A stretch of DNA of 64,000 bases from Tiliqua scincoides (GCF_035046505.1 NC_089822.1:125670807-125734806); one strand, 5' to 3'; shown: positions 37,003-49,125, numbered from the stretch's first letter. Program-made: numbers and translations. Notes: a model not told the origin generated them from the letters alone.

Positions 37003-39830
37003 TCAATGGTTAATCTTGGAATTTGATGCCAATACATTAGCCCCCGTCCCCGTCCTCCTAAATAAATAGTTGAGCAAAAATGTCCTTTTCAAATATGGCA
37101 TCTGCTGAACCTTCTGATCTTTTTCAAGGGTATGGGATAGCTGTGTTGGTTTTTTTATTCCCAGCATGAAGACTTAGAGGGGTGGTTAAAACTCAATGGA
37201 ACAGTTGAGTATAATGAATTGGTCTTGATGTCACCATCAGGATGGAACAAACCAAGCAATTTTTAAAAAGTATTGTGCAAACAAAACCTGGGTTATTTTT
37301 CTAGTGTGAAGAGGTTTGCATCCCAGATACATTTTCTGATCCCATCCATAACAGATTGGAATCTTGTTTCTTTTCTGAGTGCAAATGAAACAAGACTCTC
37401 TTGGGGCATGGGGAATTCTGGCCAAAACCATCTGCTCAGGCTTCCAGCCACCATGCACTTGAGAATAAGAGCCAGCGCTCTAAAACCCCATCCCATCCAT
37501 TTATAAAACCTCACTCCTTCTCACCATGCCTCAGAGAGTGTGAAGCTTGGCTCCAACCTGTTCTCATCACCGCATTTGAAGATTGCATTGAATACCAGGG
37601 TAAGAGTCATGCAACTTAAAGGACTCCCCTCTTATGGAAATGAGCTGTTCAGTCGGTAATATTAGGGGATGGCAGTTGCCCAGAACAGTGCTATATGGTA
37701 TGCTTTTTATTTATTTATATGTATCTCTCGCCTTTATTCCATCAACTCAAGGTGGCATACATGGGATTCCTGGTGCTCACCAATCCAAGCACTAACTAGC
37801 TCTAAATTGCCACAGTTTTGGAAAGGTGTCCCCATCATGCGCTTTCAGTGCATGGCCTGGCACAGAGGCAACAAAGAGCAAATGTTTCAGGCAGTGCTGC
37901 CTTTGCAAGGGGGGGTTGGAACACGGTGGCAGCAATTATTCTATACTGTCAATGTTAAATCTTTGTCATTGTATCTGTGGTTGCTTTAATTAACTGCATG
38001 TTTGCAGTAGGATGGGTTGTCCTCTTCATTTTTCCCCTAGGAGGTCCCAAATTTGTAAATTCTATCCTGCCTGCCTGCTTGTTTTCCCCCTCTGAGTCTT
38101 CCAGGAGCAAAGCAGGTCTTCACTGGACTGGCTGTGGCGCTCTTCTATCAGCAGGTGGCGCCATTGAGTCACACAATTCCCTACCAGTGGCCCATCACTA
38201 CAAATCCTGCAGGGAGGATCTCCTTCCCTATCTCAGGGTCTCTGAGAACTGGTATTGGGCCCATGCAAGAAGCCTGATTGGACCCCCCCCCCCCCGTTTC
38301 CTAAATGCATTGGAGTAATTGGTGCATTGAAAGTGGAGAAAAGCTGTAGTGGAAACACAGCCCTGGATAGGCTGAGATTGGGTATCCAAATATTTGTAAG
38401 AAATTTGTTTTGTACTGCATAGTTTGTTTTGTCATGACCCGAGTCCCCTCTCCTCAGGCCTTTCCTAGCTAAAAGTGTGGATGCAATAATGTGGGGGCTA
38501 CAACTTTGTTGAAGTCTTAAGAATTGAGAAACTGGAACACATGGTAAAAATTAGAATGAGTTCTCTCTCTGAGCAATGGTTGGCTCCCACAGTTGGGATG
38601 AGAACCTGGCTTCCCAGCCAGCCAGCTTCATGTTTTCATTAAGACTGGAGTCTAAGCCCAAGCCCAGCAGCTGTCAATTAGGGGGAAAAACCACAGCGGT
38701 CCTGAACCCAGAGTTGGATAAAGCTTCGGTTTCCTGTTGTCCAGTGGCCCTGATCTAGGCGCTCACTTTTCCCACCGCCCCCTTCCCCATCTTTGTGTCT
38801 CACCATTGCCTTGCAAATTGTGTGCCTAGTCGGGCTGGCTATTTTTAACTTTTGGATGCATCTATTTTTATCGCTGCTCCCTTTATGCCAGGGGCTCTGG
38901 GCAGTGCTGATCCAAAGCAGCACATTGCAGAAAGGCGGTGTGGCAGGCACAAATAGACATCCAGACCACCCTGCTACCACTGCTGCCATGCTTGGGAGGG
39001 GGTGGTGGTCTTGCTGGAGACGTCTTGGAAAAGGGCCTGTTCCAGTTCCCTTCCATCTCCACTCCTCAGGCTAGAGTTGGCTCAGCCTCAGTCAAGTCCC
39101 TCTCCTTTGGGGAGGGGGTGTTTGTTCTTTGTGCTTTCCCCATATTTGGCAATTTGATTTCTCTTCTGAAGCACAGCGCAGGTTGGCTCCAAAGCCTGGC
39201 CTGGTCCTCTTCGGTTATGCATGCAGGTCATGGTTGGAAAGGCTATGCCTTGGCTCTTTCCTGAAAGAGAATGAGATTGATGGACATGGGTGGGGGCTAT
39301 GGTGAGCTATTTTTTTCAGAAGCACCCCCCCCCATGGCTTGTGTTTGCTGGCATTCATGTTCACCTCAGACAGACGTGAATATAAATTCTCTCTTCTGCT
39401 TCCCTGCTGCTAAAGATTTTCTGCAGTATAGAAAATGATGATCTTCTCATGCTGGCGAGACGACAGCTACTCTCAATTATCTTGGAACATGGTACTTGCT
39501 TTTCTGCTTGACAGTGAGAATGGAAGATGTGTTCCTGAGCTACAGGGAGTCTTAAAGAAATACCCAGTGTAAGGAGCAGGATAATCGCACTTTTCACAGT
39601 GGGAATTTCCAGATGATTATAGCACCACAAGAGTCCTAATGTAGAGGGCCCTGCGCTCTAAAGCACTTAACAATGATTAATCTGGCCCTGCCCATGGAAC
39701 TGTGGAATGGGAGCTAAACTGGGCCAAATGCAAAAGTACCCCAGTCCCTACAGTCTACTCTGGGATGAAGCTGGGATACCTTAAAAAACATTACATAAGA
39801 TTTCGGATCCATTGACAGCTATGAGTCATA
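37003..39830. other. No gene recognised
   Basis: Mostly unique-looking DNA. At 37705-37760 a TTTATTTATATGTATCTC / CAAGGTGGCATACATGG segment resembles the 'cccgcctttattcc' repeat common in lizards. A 13-base C run lies at 38283-38295. Confidence 0.4.
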
Positions 39831-39834
39831 GCAG

Positions 39835-39990
39835 CTAAGTGAAGCCTCCATATTCAGAAGCAGTACACCACTATAAGATACGGGGACAAACAGGAAAGCA
39901 ACCACCGTCTTACCTCTGGATACTTGCAAACAGAAGATGTATCTGGCTACTCTTGGGAACCGTATCCTTGCTTGAAGAGAAGACAAATTC
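39835..39990 (+). repeat. LINE 3' fragment (L2/CR1 type)
   Basis: AAGCCTCCATATTCAGAAGC, GTACACCACTATAAGATACG, ATGTATCTGGCTACTCTTGG follow the same order as 32890-33030. Confidence 0.55.
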
Positions 39991-40659
39991 TGTCTTCTCA
40001 TCTTAGGCCAAGTCAGTGTTTTCACTGTAGGTTCATTCTACTGAGTTCAGTGAATTCCTAGTAAGTGTGCTTTGAACTCCAGCAAGAGACATAGGAGGAT
40101 GTCATACAGCCACTCAGTAATTTTGTTCTGTCTTGTAGCCTAAGAGGGATGAGAGTCTTGTGAGGCATTTTAAATAGAGGCATCCTAGTCAGGATTCAGG
40201 TAACAGGGCAAGTTGGTAATTCCAATGGGCAACCCAATTCTATTGCAAATTGGGCTGTTGCCCAGAGGCATTTATGGCAGTGGAAAAGAGTTTTGCTGTT
40301 GTAAAATTGCTAGTGCAGGAGGTAGAGGAGGTCGCAGTGCTCCACCACTGGTGACAGACTGCCTTGCTCACCAGAGAAGGTAAGGCAGCAGTGGGGTTGG
40401 GCAGGGAAGCTGCAGGAGGGGGTGGATCTGATCTCTACTTTTGCAAGCCTCCCTGCCCCCTTTGTCTTCTCAGACTTGCACCAGCTACACCGTTGGCAAA
40501 GGTTTGAAGAGACCAATTGTGGAGCAGGAAGCTTACAGAGGGGTAAGGGGGTTTAAATCTTTCCCCTCTGAAGCCTTATGATCCCCCCCACTAGATACAG
40601 CACACCTGTTTTTAGTGTGGCTGCACCTGTGTGTGTGTGTGTGGGCGGGAGGGCAGGGG

Positions 40660-40845
40660 CTCTTTCTAAGTTAGAGCGCACAGTCAAGAGTGAGAAGACC
40701 TGGCTTTAAATATCCACTTAGCCATGAAATTCACTGGGTGATATTGGGCTAGTGTTGCATTCTTTCTCAGTCTACCTTTCAGGATTGTTGTGAGAATAAA
40801 ATAGAGAAGGGTGGGATTAAAAATAAGTCTTCAATAAATGTGTTT
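40660..40845 (+). repeat. tRNA-derived SINE (family B)
   Basis: AGACCTGGCTTTAAATATCC, TTAGCCATGAAATTCACTGG, GGGTGATATTGGGCTAGT, TTGTTGTGAGAATAAAATAG and the tail with repeated AAATAA-type sequence. Confidence 0.8.
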
Positions 40846-41487
40846 AAGATAAACACGGAGAGCCTTGGTAGTAGGAGTCCTGCCAGTCTAGGTAGAACAT
40901 AGTGGCTTAGCAAAAGCATTAGTCTGAGGCGCATACAAGGCAGTTCTTTAATAGATTTTCATAACCAAGAACCTGCATCATGTTTCTCCCATGCCAGATA
41001 TGGATGCTGTGGCAGCCAAAGCTTAGGTACCTCTCAAGATCAAAGCTTCCCTGTCCACTCTTTTCCCACACATATGTACTATATTTCAGTACATTCCTCA
41101 TCTTCTTCATCAGCCTTCACAGGTCTGACTCCTTCCCTTCCTGCCCCACACCCTGAAAGAGACAGTCATTTACCCTGATATCTGAGATCAGCTGCTACCT
41201 CCTGGTGAGGCTGGAACTGGCCAGGCTTTCTGGGTGCCTAATGCAACAAAGGGGAATGTGAAATGCCTCCATGGCCAACAGGGCAGGGCCACTTAGTTAC
41301 TAGTGAAGGCCAGGGACAGCAGTATAAGCAGAACTCTGCTCCAGCCAGCCTACCTGGGGTCAGGGTAACATGACAGAAGAGGGTATGTTTACAACCAAAA
41401 AATGCATACCTTAACATACCAATGCCTTACTTATGTGGAGTTCAGGTATAAACCAGAAATATTAGCATGCCATTGCATCCTCTAAGG

Positions 41488-41839
41488 CAGGAGTTGGTAA
41501 CCTTTTTTTCCTGCATAGGGGCCAGACACTGGATCTGTCAATAGTAAGAACACATGCATATTCAGTTTGCATGCACAAGCTTTCCAATTAGGCCACAGAG
41601 CTGAGAAAAAAGAGATGGGCACAGTGTGGAGAGACATGTACTCAGACAGAGAATGATGCTCAAAGAAAGCTTCTGCCCTTGGGCTGCTTACACTGTAAGC
41701 CTTACAGAGATAGAAAGTACAAACTTGAATTTTTAGGACCACTGTGGTCTGAGTGGATATATCTTTTTGGGACTATGAGCTGGAGGATTTCAGATGGTGG
41801 GCCAGATCTGGCCTGTGGGCCATAGGTTGCCTACCACTG
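41488..41839. mobile_element. hAT-like element, 352 bp
   Basis: Ends CAGGAGTTGGTAACC and, reversed, CAGTGGTAGGCAACC; flanks CTCTAAGG (41480-41487) and CTTCAAGG (41840-41847) match 6 of 8. Near the right end it reads GGGCCAGATCTGGCCTGTGG, a small palindrome. Non-coding. Confidence 0.8.
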
Positions 41840-42335
41840 CTTCAAGGCCACTGAGCCTTGCTCTATTAATGCCACAGAGGCCAGCAATGCAGCTTATACT
41901 TGAGGTCTGACATGTGAAAGGCTGCATGGATGACTTTCAGAAAACACAATGAAGCTGGCATTATATTTACACTAGGTTTGACATCTTGCATGGAAACTAT
42001 ACCTTTTTTGCAAGTATGCCAAGGCAGCATTCATGGGGGTTTCTCCCATGTTATTAGCACAACCTCCGTGTGACCTGTCTAAGGCTGTGCATTGAACTCT
42101 GGGCTCCCTGTTCCAAGCCCACCACTCAGTCCCTTGCATAAAAGGGTGGGTGCCCTCTCTTTTCTTCCCCAGGCATATTTAGGCACAGTGGCTATTTCGG
42201 TCTGCCTTAGCAATAGTGGGTTGAAATCCAGACACACTTATCTAGAACAAAAAGTGTATGCCTCTCCTGGGGAAGCTCTGATGAAATAGGAGAAGCTGTG
42301 TCTGAAATCACCTTTCATCTTTCCCAGGCAAGGCC

Positions 42336-42593
42336 TTGAGTGGCTCAGCCCTTAGCCTCTTAAGCATGTGGACTTGGCCTCCCATCCCTCAGACTCTTCT
42401 GTGGAAGTCAGGCATGGGGCTGTCTCCTTTTGAGGACTGTCCAGACAGCTGTTGGGATAACCACCTGCTCTTGCTACTGCCTGGCTCGCTGTACCTCCCA
42501 GCTGCCTGGAGATTCCCACTACTGAGAGAGGAACTTCTTTTCATTCTGCTTGAGCAAGAGCTGAATGAAGAAGCAAAAGATAGGACCAAGTAA
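42336..42593 (+). other. Open stretch of 85 codons, not recognised
   Basis: Frame reads SALSLLSMWTWPP and later LLLLLPGSLYLPAAWRFPLL, EELLFILLEQELNEEAKDRT, ending at TAA inside a good donor-like AAGTAAGG. No acceptor or homology is evident to me. It may be chance or a piece of an unknown exon. Confidence 0.15.
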
Positions 42594-42669
42594 GGAGCGA
42601 GCGAGACAGTCACAAATTCCTGCCCAAATCTAAGTCCCCTTACCCTTTGGAGCCATGGTGGCTCACTTA

Positions 42670-42831
42670 CAGCCCAATCTTATCCAACATTCCAGCACTA
42701 ATGCAGCCATTGCCAAGGGGGCATGCGCTGCATCCTGTAGTGGGGTGGCAGTCATGGAGGTCTTTGTAAGTTAAGGGAATATTTGTTCTCTTACCTCAGG
42801 GCTGCATCGAAAGCCAGATAGGTTTGGGCCC
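42670..42831. mobile_element. 162-bp relative of the 90-bp family, TTA duplication
   Basis: Left CAGCCCAATCTTATCCAACA, right ATAGGTTTGGGCCC, flanked by TTA at 42667-42669 and 42832-42834. The interior (GCATGCGCTGCATCCTGTAG, TTACCTCAGGGCTGCAT) matches the element at 46801-46982. Confidence 0.8.
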
Positions 42832-43867
42832 TTAGTCTTTAAAAGGCTACCAGGATGGCATAATTTGGCTAAAGGGTGTTAGGGCATGGGGCTGTTGGAC
42901 TTAACACCCTCTCTTTTTATTTAATTAACTTAATTAACCCCCTTAATTAACATCCTCACTTTTTCATGTGTAATTTAAGCACCACATTGTATTTATTTAT
43001 TTAATTTGTGTCTCACTTTTCTCCCCAAAGGACACCCAGTGGCATAGCTAGCTAGGGGCGGGGAGCACACCAGCCTGGGGGGGGGTGACACCACAAATGA
43101 CCCAACATCGCTAACATTGCAAAGGTTATGAATAACCCCATCATGCCATATACCGTTGGATGTGGAATTTCCAGCAGAATGCAATGAAAAAACCAGAGTA
43201 AAATATCTCCTTTCCATCAAAAGTTATGGCCAAAAAATGCATGGAGCCCTATGGAAAGTAAAACCAAGCCATATTGCACATTTACTCATGAGTAGGCAAA
43301 CATGCCTTAGTCCGTCAGAAAGGGCAGGCTGAGAGGAATCCAAGGACACCAGAATGGTTCCTATCCAATAAATGCAACCCCCAAAGAACACCCAAGAAGG
43401 AAGTCCCTCCCTCAAAGCTGCAAATGTATTGAGCCCTATGGAAAGTGAAAGTAAGCAACACAGTCACATTTACCTTTCAGTAAGCAAGTGTGCCTTGGCT
43501 GCTGGTCAAGTCAGGCACGGGGCTAGCTGTATGGTCCCATTCTGATGGAAGTGGAGCGAAACCAATGCTCCAGAAGACAGCACCCCCTACCCCAAAAGAA
43601 TAAAACAGAAGTTTGAGCTGTAAGGTAAATTTTTATTTGTTTTTTGACTTGCAAAGCTAGGTGAGTCCTGATAGTGATATACTTGAACTATGAGAATTTA
43701 CACTGAGCTGGGTGGGCACTGGGGAGGGCTGAAAGTATCAATGATTTTTTTTGAGTGTGTGGGAGAGGTGTTATTGTAGGCAGGCTATAAAAAAATTCAC
43801 TTGGTGAATTTTTTTCACAGGGCTAGCTTCCCCTTATTTATTTGTTTTTCTTTATTTATAATTATTT

Positions 43868-43980
43868 ATTTTATTTTGCTTGATGATGTCACTTCCAGCC
43901 ATGACATCACTTCTAGTGGGTCCTGGACAGCTTGTCATTCTAAAAAGTGGGTCCCAGTGTTAAAAGTTTGAGAACCACTG
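43868..43980. repeat. Right half of the 48763-type hAT-like element
   Basis: GATGATGTCACTTCCAGCCA, AAAAAGTGGGTCCCAGTG and the end TTTGAGAACCACTG match 49024-49125. The left half is missing. Confidence 0.8.
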
Positions 43981-44174
43981 CCTTAACCCAAAACAGGCCA
44001 ATGAGACATCCTTGGGGGAGGATGACACCCTAGTGACCAAAATTCTGGAAATGATTGCTTTTAGGAATAATACCATCATTTTATATACCATTTGATGCAG
44101 AATTTCATCCATTGCTTGTGGGGAAATATTGTTTTCTGGTCACTCGTATTATTCATTTCATGTCATGACTATTA

Positions 44175-44300
44175 CTATCTTTCAGTCTCACCTACCTCAC
44201 AGGGTTGTTGTGAGAACAAAATAAGGGGAGGAACCATGTACACTACCCTGAGTTGTTTAGAGGAAGAGTGGTATAAAAATGTGAATTAATTAATAATTAA
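44175..44300 (+). repeat. tRNA-derived SINE (family B), 3' half
   Basis: CACCTACCTCACAGGGTTGT, GAGAACAAAATAAGGGGAGG, ACCATGTACACTACCCTGAG, ending in an ATTAATTAAT tail. The tRNA-like head is missing. Confidence 0.85.
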
Positions 44301-45197
44301 TTATGTTGTATGGGGTGACAAAAATTTATGGACCCCGGGTATCAAATTACCTAGCTACTCCACTGAGGGCACCCAAAGCTGCTAAACTAAATATGCAAAA
44401 CTAAACCAGATATTTTGCAGAACAAAGAATCCCTGATAACAAATGGTAAGTGTGAAGCACAAAGTGCACATAAGTTTGAAGAGGTGAAGGTCAAAATGTT
44501 GGCGAGACATGAGAGGTCAAGGATGAGAAAGGACTTGCTCTTCTGCTGTGGGCAAAATCATTGCACCTGCAGCAACTAACCACACAGGTGTCTAGTATTG
44601 CCATTAGTGAACCTAAATACGCGTTTGTGATGAATTAGAATTGAAAGATTTCTGTACATTTAAAATGTATGGGGGACATTTTATTTTTAGAGAAAAGGTT
44701 CAGAAAGGAAACCTCCTCATAATGCAATATAGCACTAGCAGAGGCCACTGTTAACCTGGAACTCTTCAATTGCTTATTGCAAAGTTTAAAACCATTAACA
44801 GTAAGACTGCAATTTTTTTTTAGTGTTAGACATATTTCTACATTAAGCAGGTCATAAGAACTCAAGTGGGATTTGCTTCTGATTAACTTTCTGCCCAGCC
44901 CACAGGTGTACACATTTGATCCCTGTTGCGTATATGCAATGTTGGGCAGAAATGGCTTAAACATACCTTGGATCAGGCTTTAAGTATTGCTGTAAAATTT
45001 CACTTATGTTCTATTCCTTCCCATTAAAAAAAATAGACCTTGAGAATTTAAGCACAACTCAAACTTATTTTCTGAACAGAATATGAAAGATTGAAACTAG
45101 CTTCTAGTTTGTTTTTCATGTTTGCTTGATGGTGTTTTCAAATATTCATCAGTTGCTTTCTGGAGGAAACGGACGCTGTGAGAGGCAAGGAGACTAA

Positions 45198-45415
45198 CAG
45201 CCCAATCCTATAGGGGCTGCCCATCCCACAGTATGGTGGCATCAAAACGCCTGCCGTTGTATCCCGCGGGGCCAGGGAGGCAGCCAGAGCTCTCCAAAGG
45301 ATAAAGGAACGTTGTTCCCTTATTCCATGTTGGACCCTGGCAGCCCCTATGGGTCTACTTAGATCTGTGCCAGCTCAGATTCAAGTTGCCCTGTGTCGGG
45401 GAAATTGGATCATCC
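45198..45415. repeat. Partial element starting with 90-bp-family ends
   Basis: Begins CAGCCCAATCCTATAGGGGC after TAA, followed by a GC-rich interior with GGCAGCC repeats. A matching right end is not clear (GAAATTGGATCATCC near 45402). Confidence 0.45.
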
Positions 45416-45449
45416 AATAAAACTGATTAGAAAACAGAGCTCAAGCCAG

Positions 45450-45710
45450 TAAATGGCTTGAAAAAGTGTTGAACAAATTCATGGAGGTCAAATCTATCAG
45501 TGGCTACTAGTCACTGTGGCTGTGTGTGATGGCCAGGTTCTGTGTGTGAGTACCAGTTGCTGGGTAGCAAAAGTGGGAGAGGAGAGTTTTTTGCCCATGG
45601 GTCCTGGATTTCCCAGAGGCAGTTGGTGGGCCACTGTCCAGAAAAAAGATGCTGGGCAAGACAGATCCTTGTTTTGATGCAGCAGCGCCCTTCTTATGGT
45701 AAATGTGTCA
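45450..45710 (+). repeat. LINE 3' fragment (L2/CR1 type)
   Basis: GTTGAACAAATTCATGGAGG, TATCAGTGGCTACTAGTCAC, GTTGGTGGGCCACTGTCCAG, and a TTCTTATGGTAAATGTG-like tail. Confidence 0.8.
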
Positions 45711-46639
45711 TGAAAGCCAATCTAGCTGAAGGGAGAATTCTAAAACAAGATGTCTTTTCAAGCTGCTTCAAGCACTGAAATAAGGAACACACCTATTCCC
45801 TCCTTCCCACTTCCTATGGGACTGTAATAAACTGAATAAGAGATGTCCTTCAAAACAAACCACAGCTAACAACCCCAAAGAGTGGTGGTGTTTTAATATG
45901 AATGGTGCCAGGTTGCAAGCCAGCTATGGGAACCTGTTTGGATTCTGTGTGGATTGGTTGTGTTGCATATAGTTGTGGTTACTCAGTGGTGAGAAGTACT
46001 CTTTAGTGGAGAGCTACTCTATGATTCCTTCCCAATGCTACAGCTGAATCTTGACAAGTGCTAACAGAGGTAGCATTTAGTGGTTAAGGGGCTGAGCTAT
46101 GAATCAGAAATTATGAGGGGAAAGATATGGGTGCATGAATGAAATCTACAAACCTGCCGTCCACTCCACCCAATTAGGCAAATCATGGCCCCAGTAGCTG
46201 TCTTGGGAACATGGCCTGTCACAAATGGCAATCAGTCTTTCTAGCTCCCCGCCCCCTCCCCCACCCCCAATTTGGGCATAGGTTCCTGGTTCTAATGTTG
46301 TGTGAGTCTGTCATGAACTCACATGGTGAGTAAATTTCTCAGCCTCATGTTCCCATCTACTATACAGAGATAGTGCAGTATTATTATCTTGCAGGATATT
46401 TGTAAGGATTGTTCCACAAGCCAATGGGAGTACAGTGCTTTGAAGATATTATATCAATGCTATATCTCACTCTTCTCCCTGCCACATCATAAAGCACAGC
46501 TTTTCCATCATCACCCACAAGCAAGGTGACCAGATGTCATAACCACAAGAGGACAGGGCACCCCCAAATGTAGGATATTCAAGAAAAACATAGGACATGA
46601 CCAAATAAAAGCTAAAAACACCCCTATATTGATTTCATG

Positions 46640-46800
46640 TGGTTAATTTAAACCCTATATTACATATCATTAAATTTTAAACTATGTTTATTACTATAAC
46701 CTATATTTATACTATAGTTTAGTATTTACTGTTAATATATACTATTACTAGTAGTATAATAGTAGTACTATGCACTACTATATACTAATAAACTATATTA
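46640..46800. repeat. AT-rich TAC/TAG low-complexity tract
   Basis: Alternating TATTACTA, TAGTAGTA and ATATACTA blocks, with short hairpins such as TACTATTACTAGTAGTA. It abuts the element at 46801. Confidence 0.7.
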
Positions 46801-46982
46801 GGGCGCAATCCCAACCCCTTATGTCAGTACTTTCCAGCACTGGCATAGCTGTTCCAATGGGTCATGTGCTGCATCTTGCAGTTGGGTGTCACTCATGGAG
46901 GCCTCCTCAAAGTAAGGGAATGTTTGTTCCCTTACCTCAGAGCTGCATTTCCCTTAAGTCATAAGGGGTTAGGATTACACCC
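46801..46982. mobile_element. 182-bp MITE-like element related to the 90-bp family
   Basis: Left GGGCGCAATCCCAACCCCTT, right AAGGGGTTAGGATTACACCC: 20-bp inverted ends with few mismatches. Flanks TTA (46798-46800) and TCA (46983-46985). Interior GGCCTCCTCAAAGTAAGGGA. Non-coding. Confidence 0.85.
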
Positions 46983-47156
46983 TCAATTTATTACATATAA
47001 TTTATTAATTTCAAGAAGGCTATGTGCTGCCCACTCACAGGGAAAATCAGGACATTCAAGTTATTTTCCAGGACATGAGGCTAAAAAGAGGACATGTCTT
47101 GGACAAAGAGCACATCTGGCCATCCTGCCCATGAGCCCAGATGTTGAATTAAGACC

Positions 47157-47246
47157 AGCTGCCACATTGTGCACATCTGCTCAGAAGTCAGTCCCATTAT
47201 AGTCAATGGGGCTTACTCCCAGGTAAGTGTGGATAGGATTGCCGCC
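47157..47246 (+). mobile_element. 90-bp family copy, eroded left end
   Basis: GCACATCTGCTCAGAAGTCA, CAATGGGGCTTACTCCCAGG and GGATAGGATTGCCGCC. Ends directly at the TGA that precedes the next copy. Confidence 0.75.
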
Positions 47247-47249
47247 TGA

Positions 47250-47339
47250 GAGCCCAGTCCTATGCACGTCTACTCAGAAGTCAGTCTCATTACAGTCAAT
47301 GGGGTTTACTCCCAGGAAAGTGTGGACAGGATTGCAGCC
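47250..47339 (+). mobile_element. 90-bp palindromic element with TGA duplication
   Basis: Exactly 90 bp, GAGCCCAGTCCTATGCACGT to ACAGGATTGCAGCC, flanked by TGA at 47247-47249 and 47340-47342. It borders the CpG island. Confidence 0.9.
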
Positions 47340-47865
47340 TGAGTCGCCCGTCGGTGAGCTCAGCACTGCAGCAGACCCGTCCCGTCTGCAGACGCTTTCT
47401 GGCTGGCAGGATTCCCGCAGCGATCTGATTTCTTTTTCCGGCCTCCCCCCCCCCCCCCGAAAGAGCTGCAACCGCAGCGCCTGGTTCCTTGGAACAAGCT
47501 GCCTGCGGGGGACACAACGCGTGACTGGTTTGATTGCAGCCGCCGCCGGAGCAAGCAGGGAACAAAGGGACGGCAATCCCCTCCCAGGCGCGAAGGGGGG
47601 GGGGAAGAGAGCTGGCTCGCGTTACGCGACCCGCGACGGAGACTGCGCAAAGCACCGCGAAGATAAACATCTCCGAGTCTCTGCGAATGCTTCGGCTCGC
47701 GGCAAGCAGCCGCTGACCCAGGCCGGCCTTCTGATTGGACGAGACTCGGCAACTTCTTTGTAGAATGTTGCAATTTCTCCACCGGCCCCCCCCCCCCACC
47801 TCCAGGCGCGCTGGAAAGAGCTGCAAGCGGAGCGGGGCGAGGCCTCTTCTGCCTGAAACTCACTG
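47340..47865. promoter_or_regulatory. CpG island, probable promoter of an unidentified gene
   Basis: GC- and CpG-rich block immediately after two tandem 90-bp elements. It contains a reverse CCAAT box (TGATTGG near 47732), CpG-dense sequence around 47625-47720, and poly-C runs at 47445-47458 and 47787-47796. No clear coding exon is visible in it. Direction unknown; if it fires to the right, the possible exons at 55.1 and 58.4 kb could belong to the same transcript. Confidence 0.6.
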
Positions 47866-47889
47866 AGCTTGTGCAGAGAGATCGGAGTC

Positions 47890-48014
47890 TTTTTTCTTTT
47901 TCTTTCAGTCACAGATTTCTATCTTGCTTTATCTCCCTCGTGGGCATTCAAAGCAGCTTACAAAAGAGTCCATAAAAACTATGGCAAAATATTAAAAAAT
48001 ATACACTTTAAGAT
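47890..48014. repeat. Interspersed repeat, left part, split by a LINE
   Basis: CTTGCTTTATCTCCCTCGTG and GGCATTCAAAGCAGCTTACA resemble the 'pccgcctttcc...aggtggcttaca' repeat of lizards. It continues after the LINE at 48349-48660 (AAAAAGCAGCTCATAAATTA, GGGAATTCTATAGAGTAGGT). Class not assigned. Confidence 0.55.
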
Positions 48015-48348
48015 ACAAGGACATCTGCAAGAGGGATCTGAAGGCCTTAGGAGTGGACCTCAACAGGTGGGAAACCCTGGCCTCTGAGCGGCCCGCTTGG
48101 AGGCAGGCTGTGCAGCATGGCCTTTCCCAGTTTGAAGAGACACTTGGCCAACAGTCTGAGGCTAAGAGGCAAAGAAGGAAGGCCCATAGCCAGGGAGACA
48201 GACCAGGGACACACTACACTTGCTCCCAGCGTGGAAGGGATTGTCACTCCTGAATTGGCCTTTTCAGCCACACTAGATGCTGTGCCAGAACCACCATCCA
48301 GAGCGCAATACCATAGTCTTCTGAGACTGAAGGTTGCCAACACCAATT
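48015..48348 (+). mobile_element. LINE 3' end, 334 bp, with 11-bp target duplication
   Basis: Codes for pieces of the same C-terminal LINE region as 51636-52496 (DICKRDL-type, then LSQFEETLGQQ) and ends GACTGAAGGTTGCCAAC. The duplication CACTTTAAGAT is at 48004-48014 and 48349-48359. Strongly 5' truncated. Confidence 0.9.
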
Positions 48349-48762
48349 CACTTTAAGATGAGAATCTCATTAAAAGCCAGGAGCAAAGAGCAAAAAACCA
48401 ACTGCAAACATTAAAAAGGACACAAAGCCTTAAAACTCATAAAACCTTCACCCATATTAAAAAGCCCGAAACTCACAATGTGAGAGCAAAAAGAAATGTC
48501 TTTAAGCCCTGCCAAAAAGCAGCTCATAAATTAAGAGGGAGGGAATTCTATAGAGTAGGTGCCACTACAGAGAAGACCCTTCTCCTTGCTACCACAAGTC
48601 TTGTCTCACCAATTCCTTCCACCCTGCCCCCGAAGCCATGTAGGCAGTGGTCACTCTGTTCCTTCTGCAAGGTGAGCTACTCACATTTGTAATTTCCTCG
48701 CACCTGGAACACTGCTGTTTTTAAACTCCGTCATCCCATGTCCACTCTGGAACATTTTAAAG

Positions 48763-49125
48763 CAGTGTTTCTCAGACTGTGGGTCCAGATCCACTAGGTG
48801 GGACGCAAGCCAATTTCAGGTGGGTCCCCATTCATTTCAATATTTTATTTTTAATCTATTAGACTTGATGCTACCATGGGATGTGACTGCATTTGGGGAA
48901 ATGTGACAGGTCTCTACTTTTAAAAAGCTACTATGTATATACTTTTAACAATGATAGTAAATGGGACTTACTCCTGGGTAAGTGTAGGCAGGATTGCAGC
49001 CTAGGATTGATAAAAATGGTCCTGCTTGACGATGTCACTTCTGGTCATGATGTCACTTCTGGTGGGTATTGAGAGATTCTCATTCTGAAAAGTGGGTCCC
49101 AGTGCTAAATGTGTGAGAACCACTG
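48763..49125. mobile_element. hAT-like element, 363 bp, perfect 8-bp duplication
   Basis: Ends CAGTGTTTCTCAGA and, reversed, CAGTGGTTCTCACA match 12 of 14. TTTTAAAG flanks it exactly at 48755-48762 and 49126-49133. It includes a right arm of the 90-bp family at 48957-49005 (ATGGGACTTACTCCTGGGTA, CAGGATTGCAGCC). Confidence 0.93.

Larger units (their letters stand above)
43037..44365. mobile_element. hAT-like element, 1329 bp, with nested repeats
   Basis: Ends CAGTGGCATAGCTAGCTA and, reversed, CAGTGGAGTAGCTAGGTA match 15 of 18. The 8-bp flanks AGGACACC (43029-43036) and AGGGCACC (44366-44373) match 7 of 8. No transposase seen. Inside are the right half of another hAT-like family (43868-43980) and a SINE piece (44175-44300). 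Confidence 0.88.

Noticed and set aside
47227-47763. 178-codon plus-strand frame
   Set aside because: It starts inside a 90-bp transposon copy and runs through a CpG island and poly-C tract; no homology seen.
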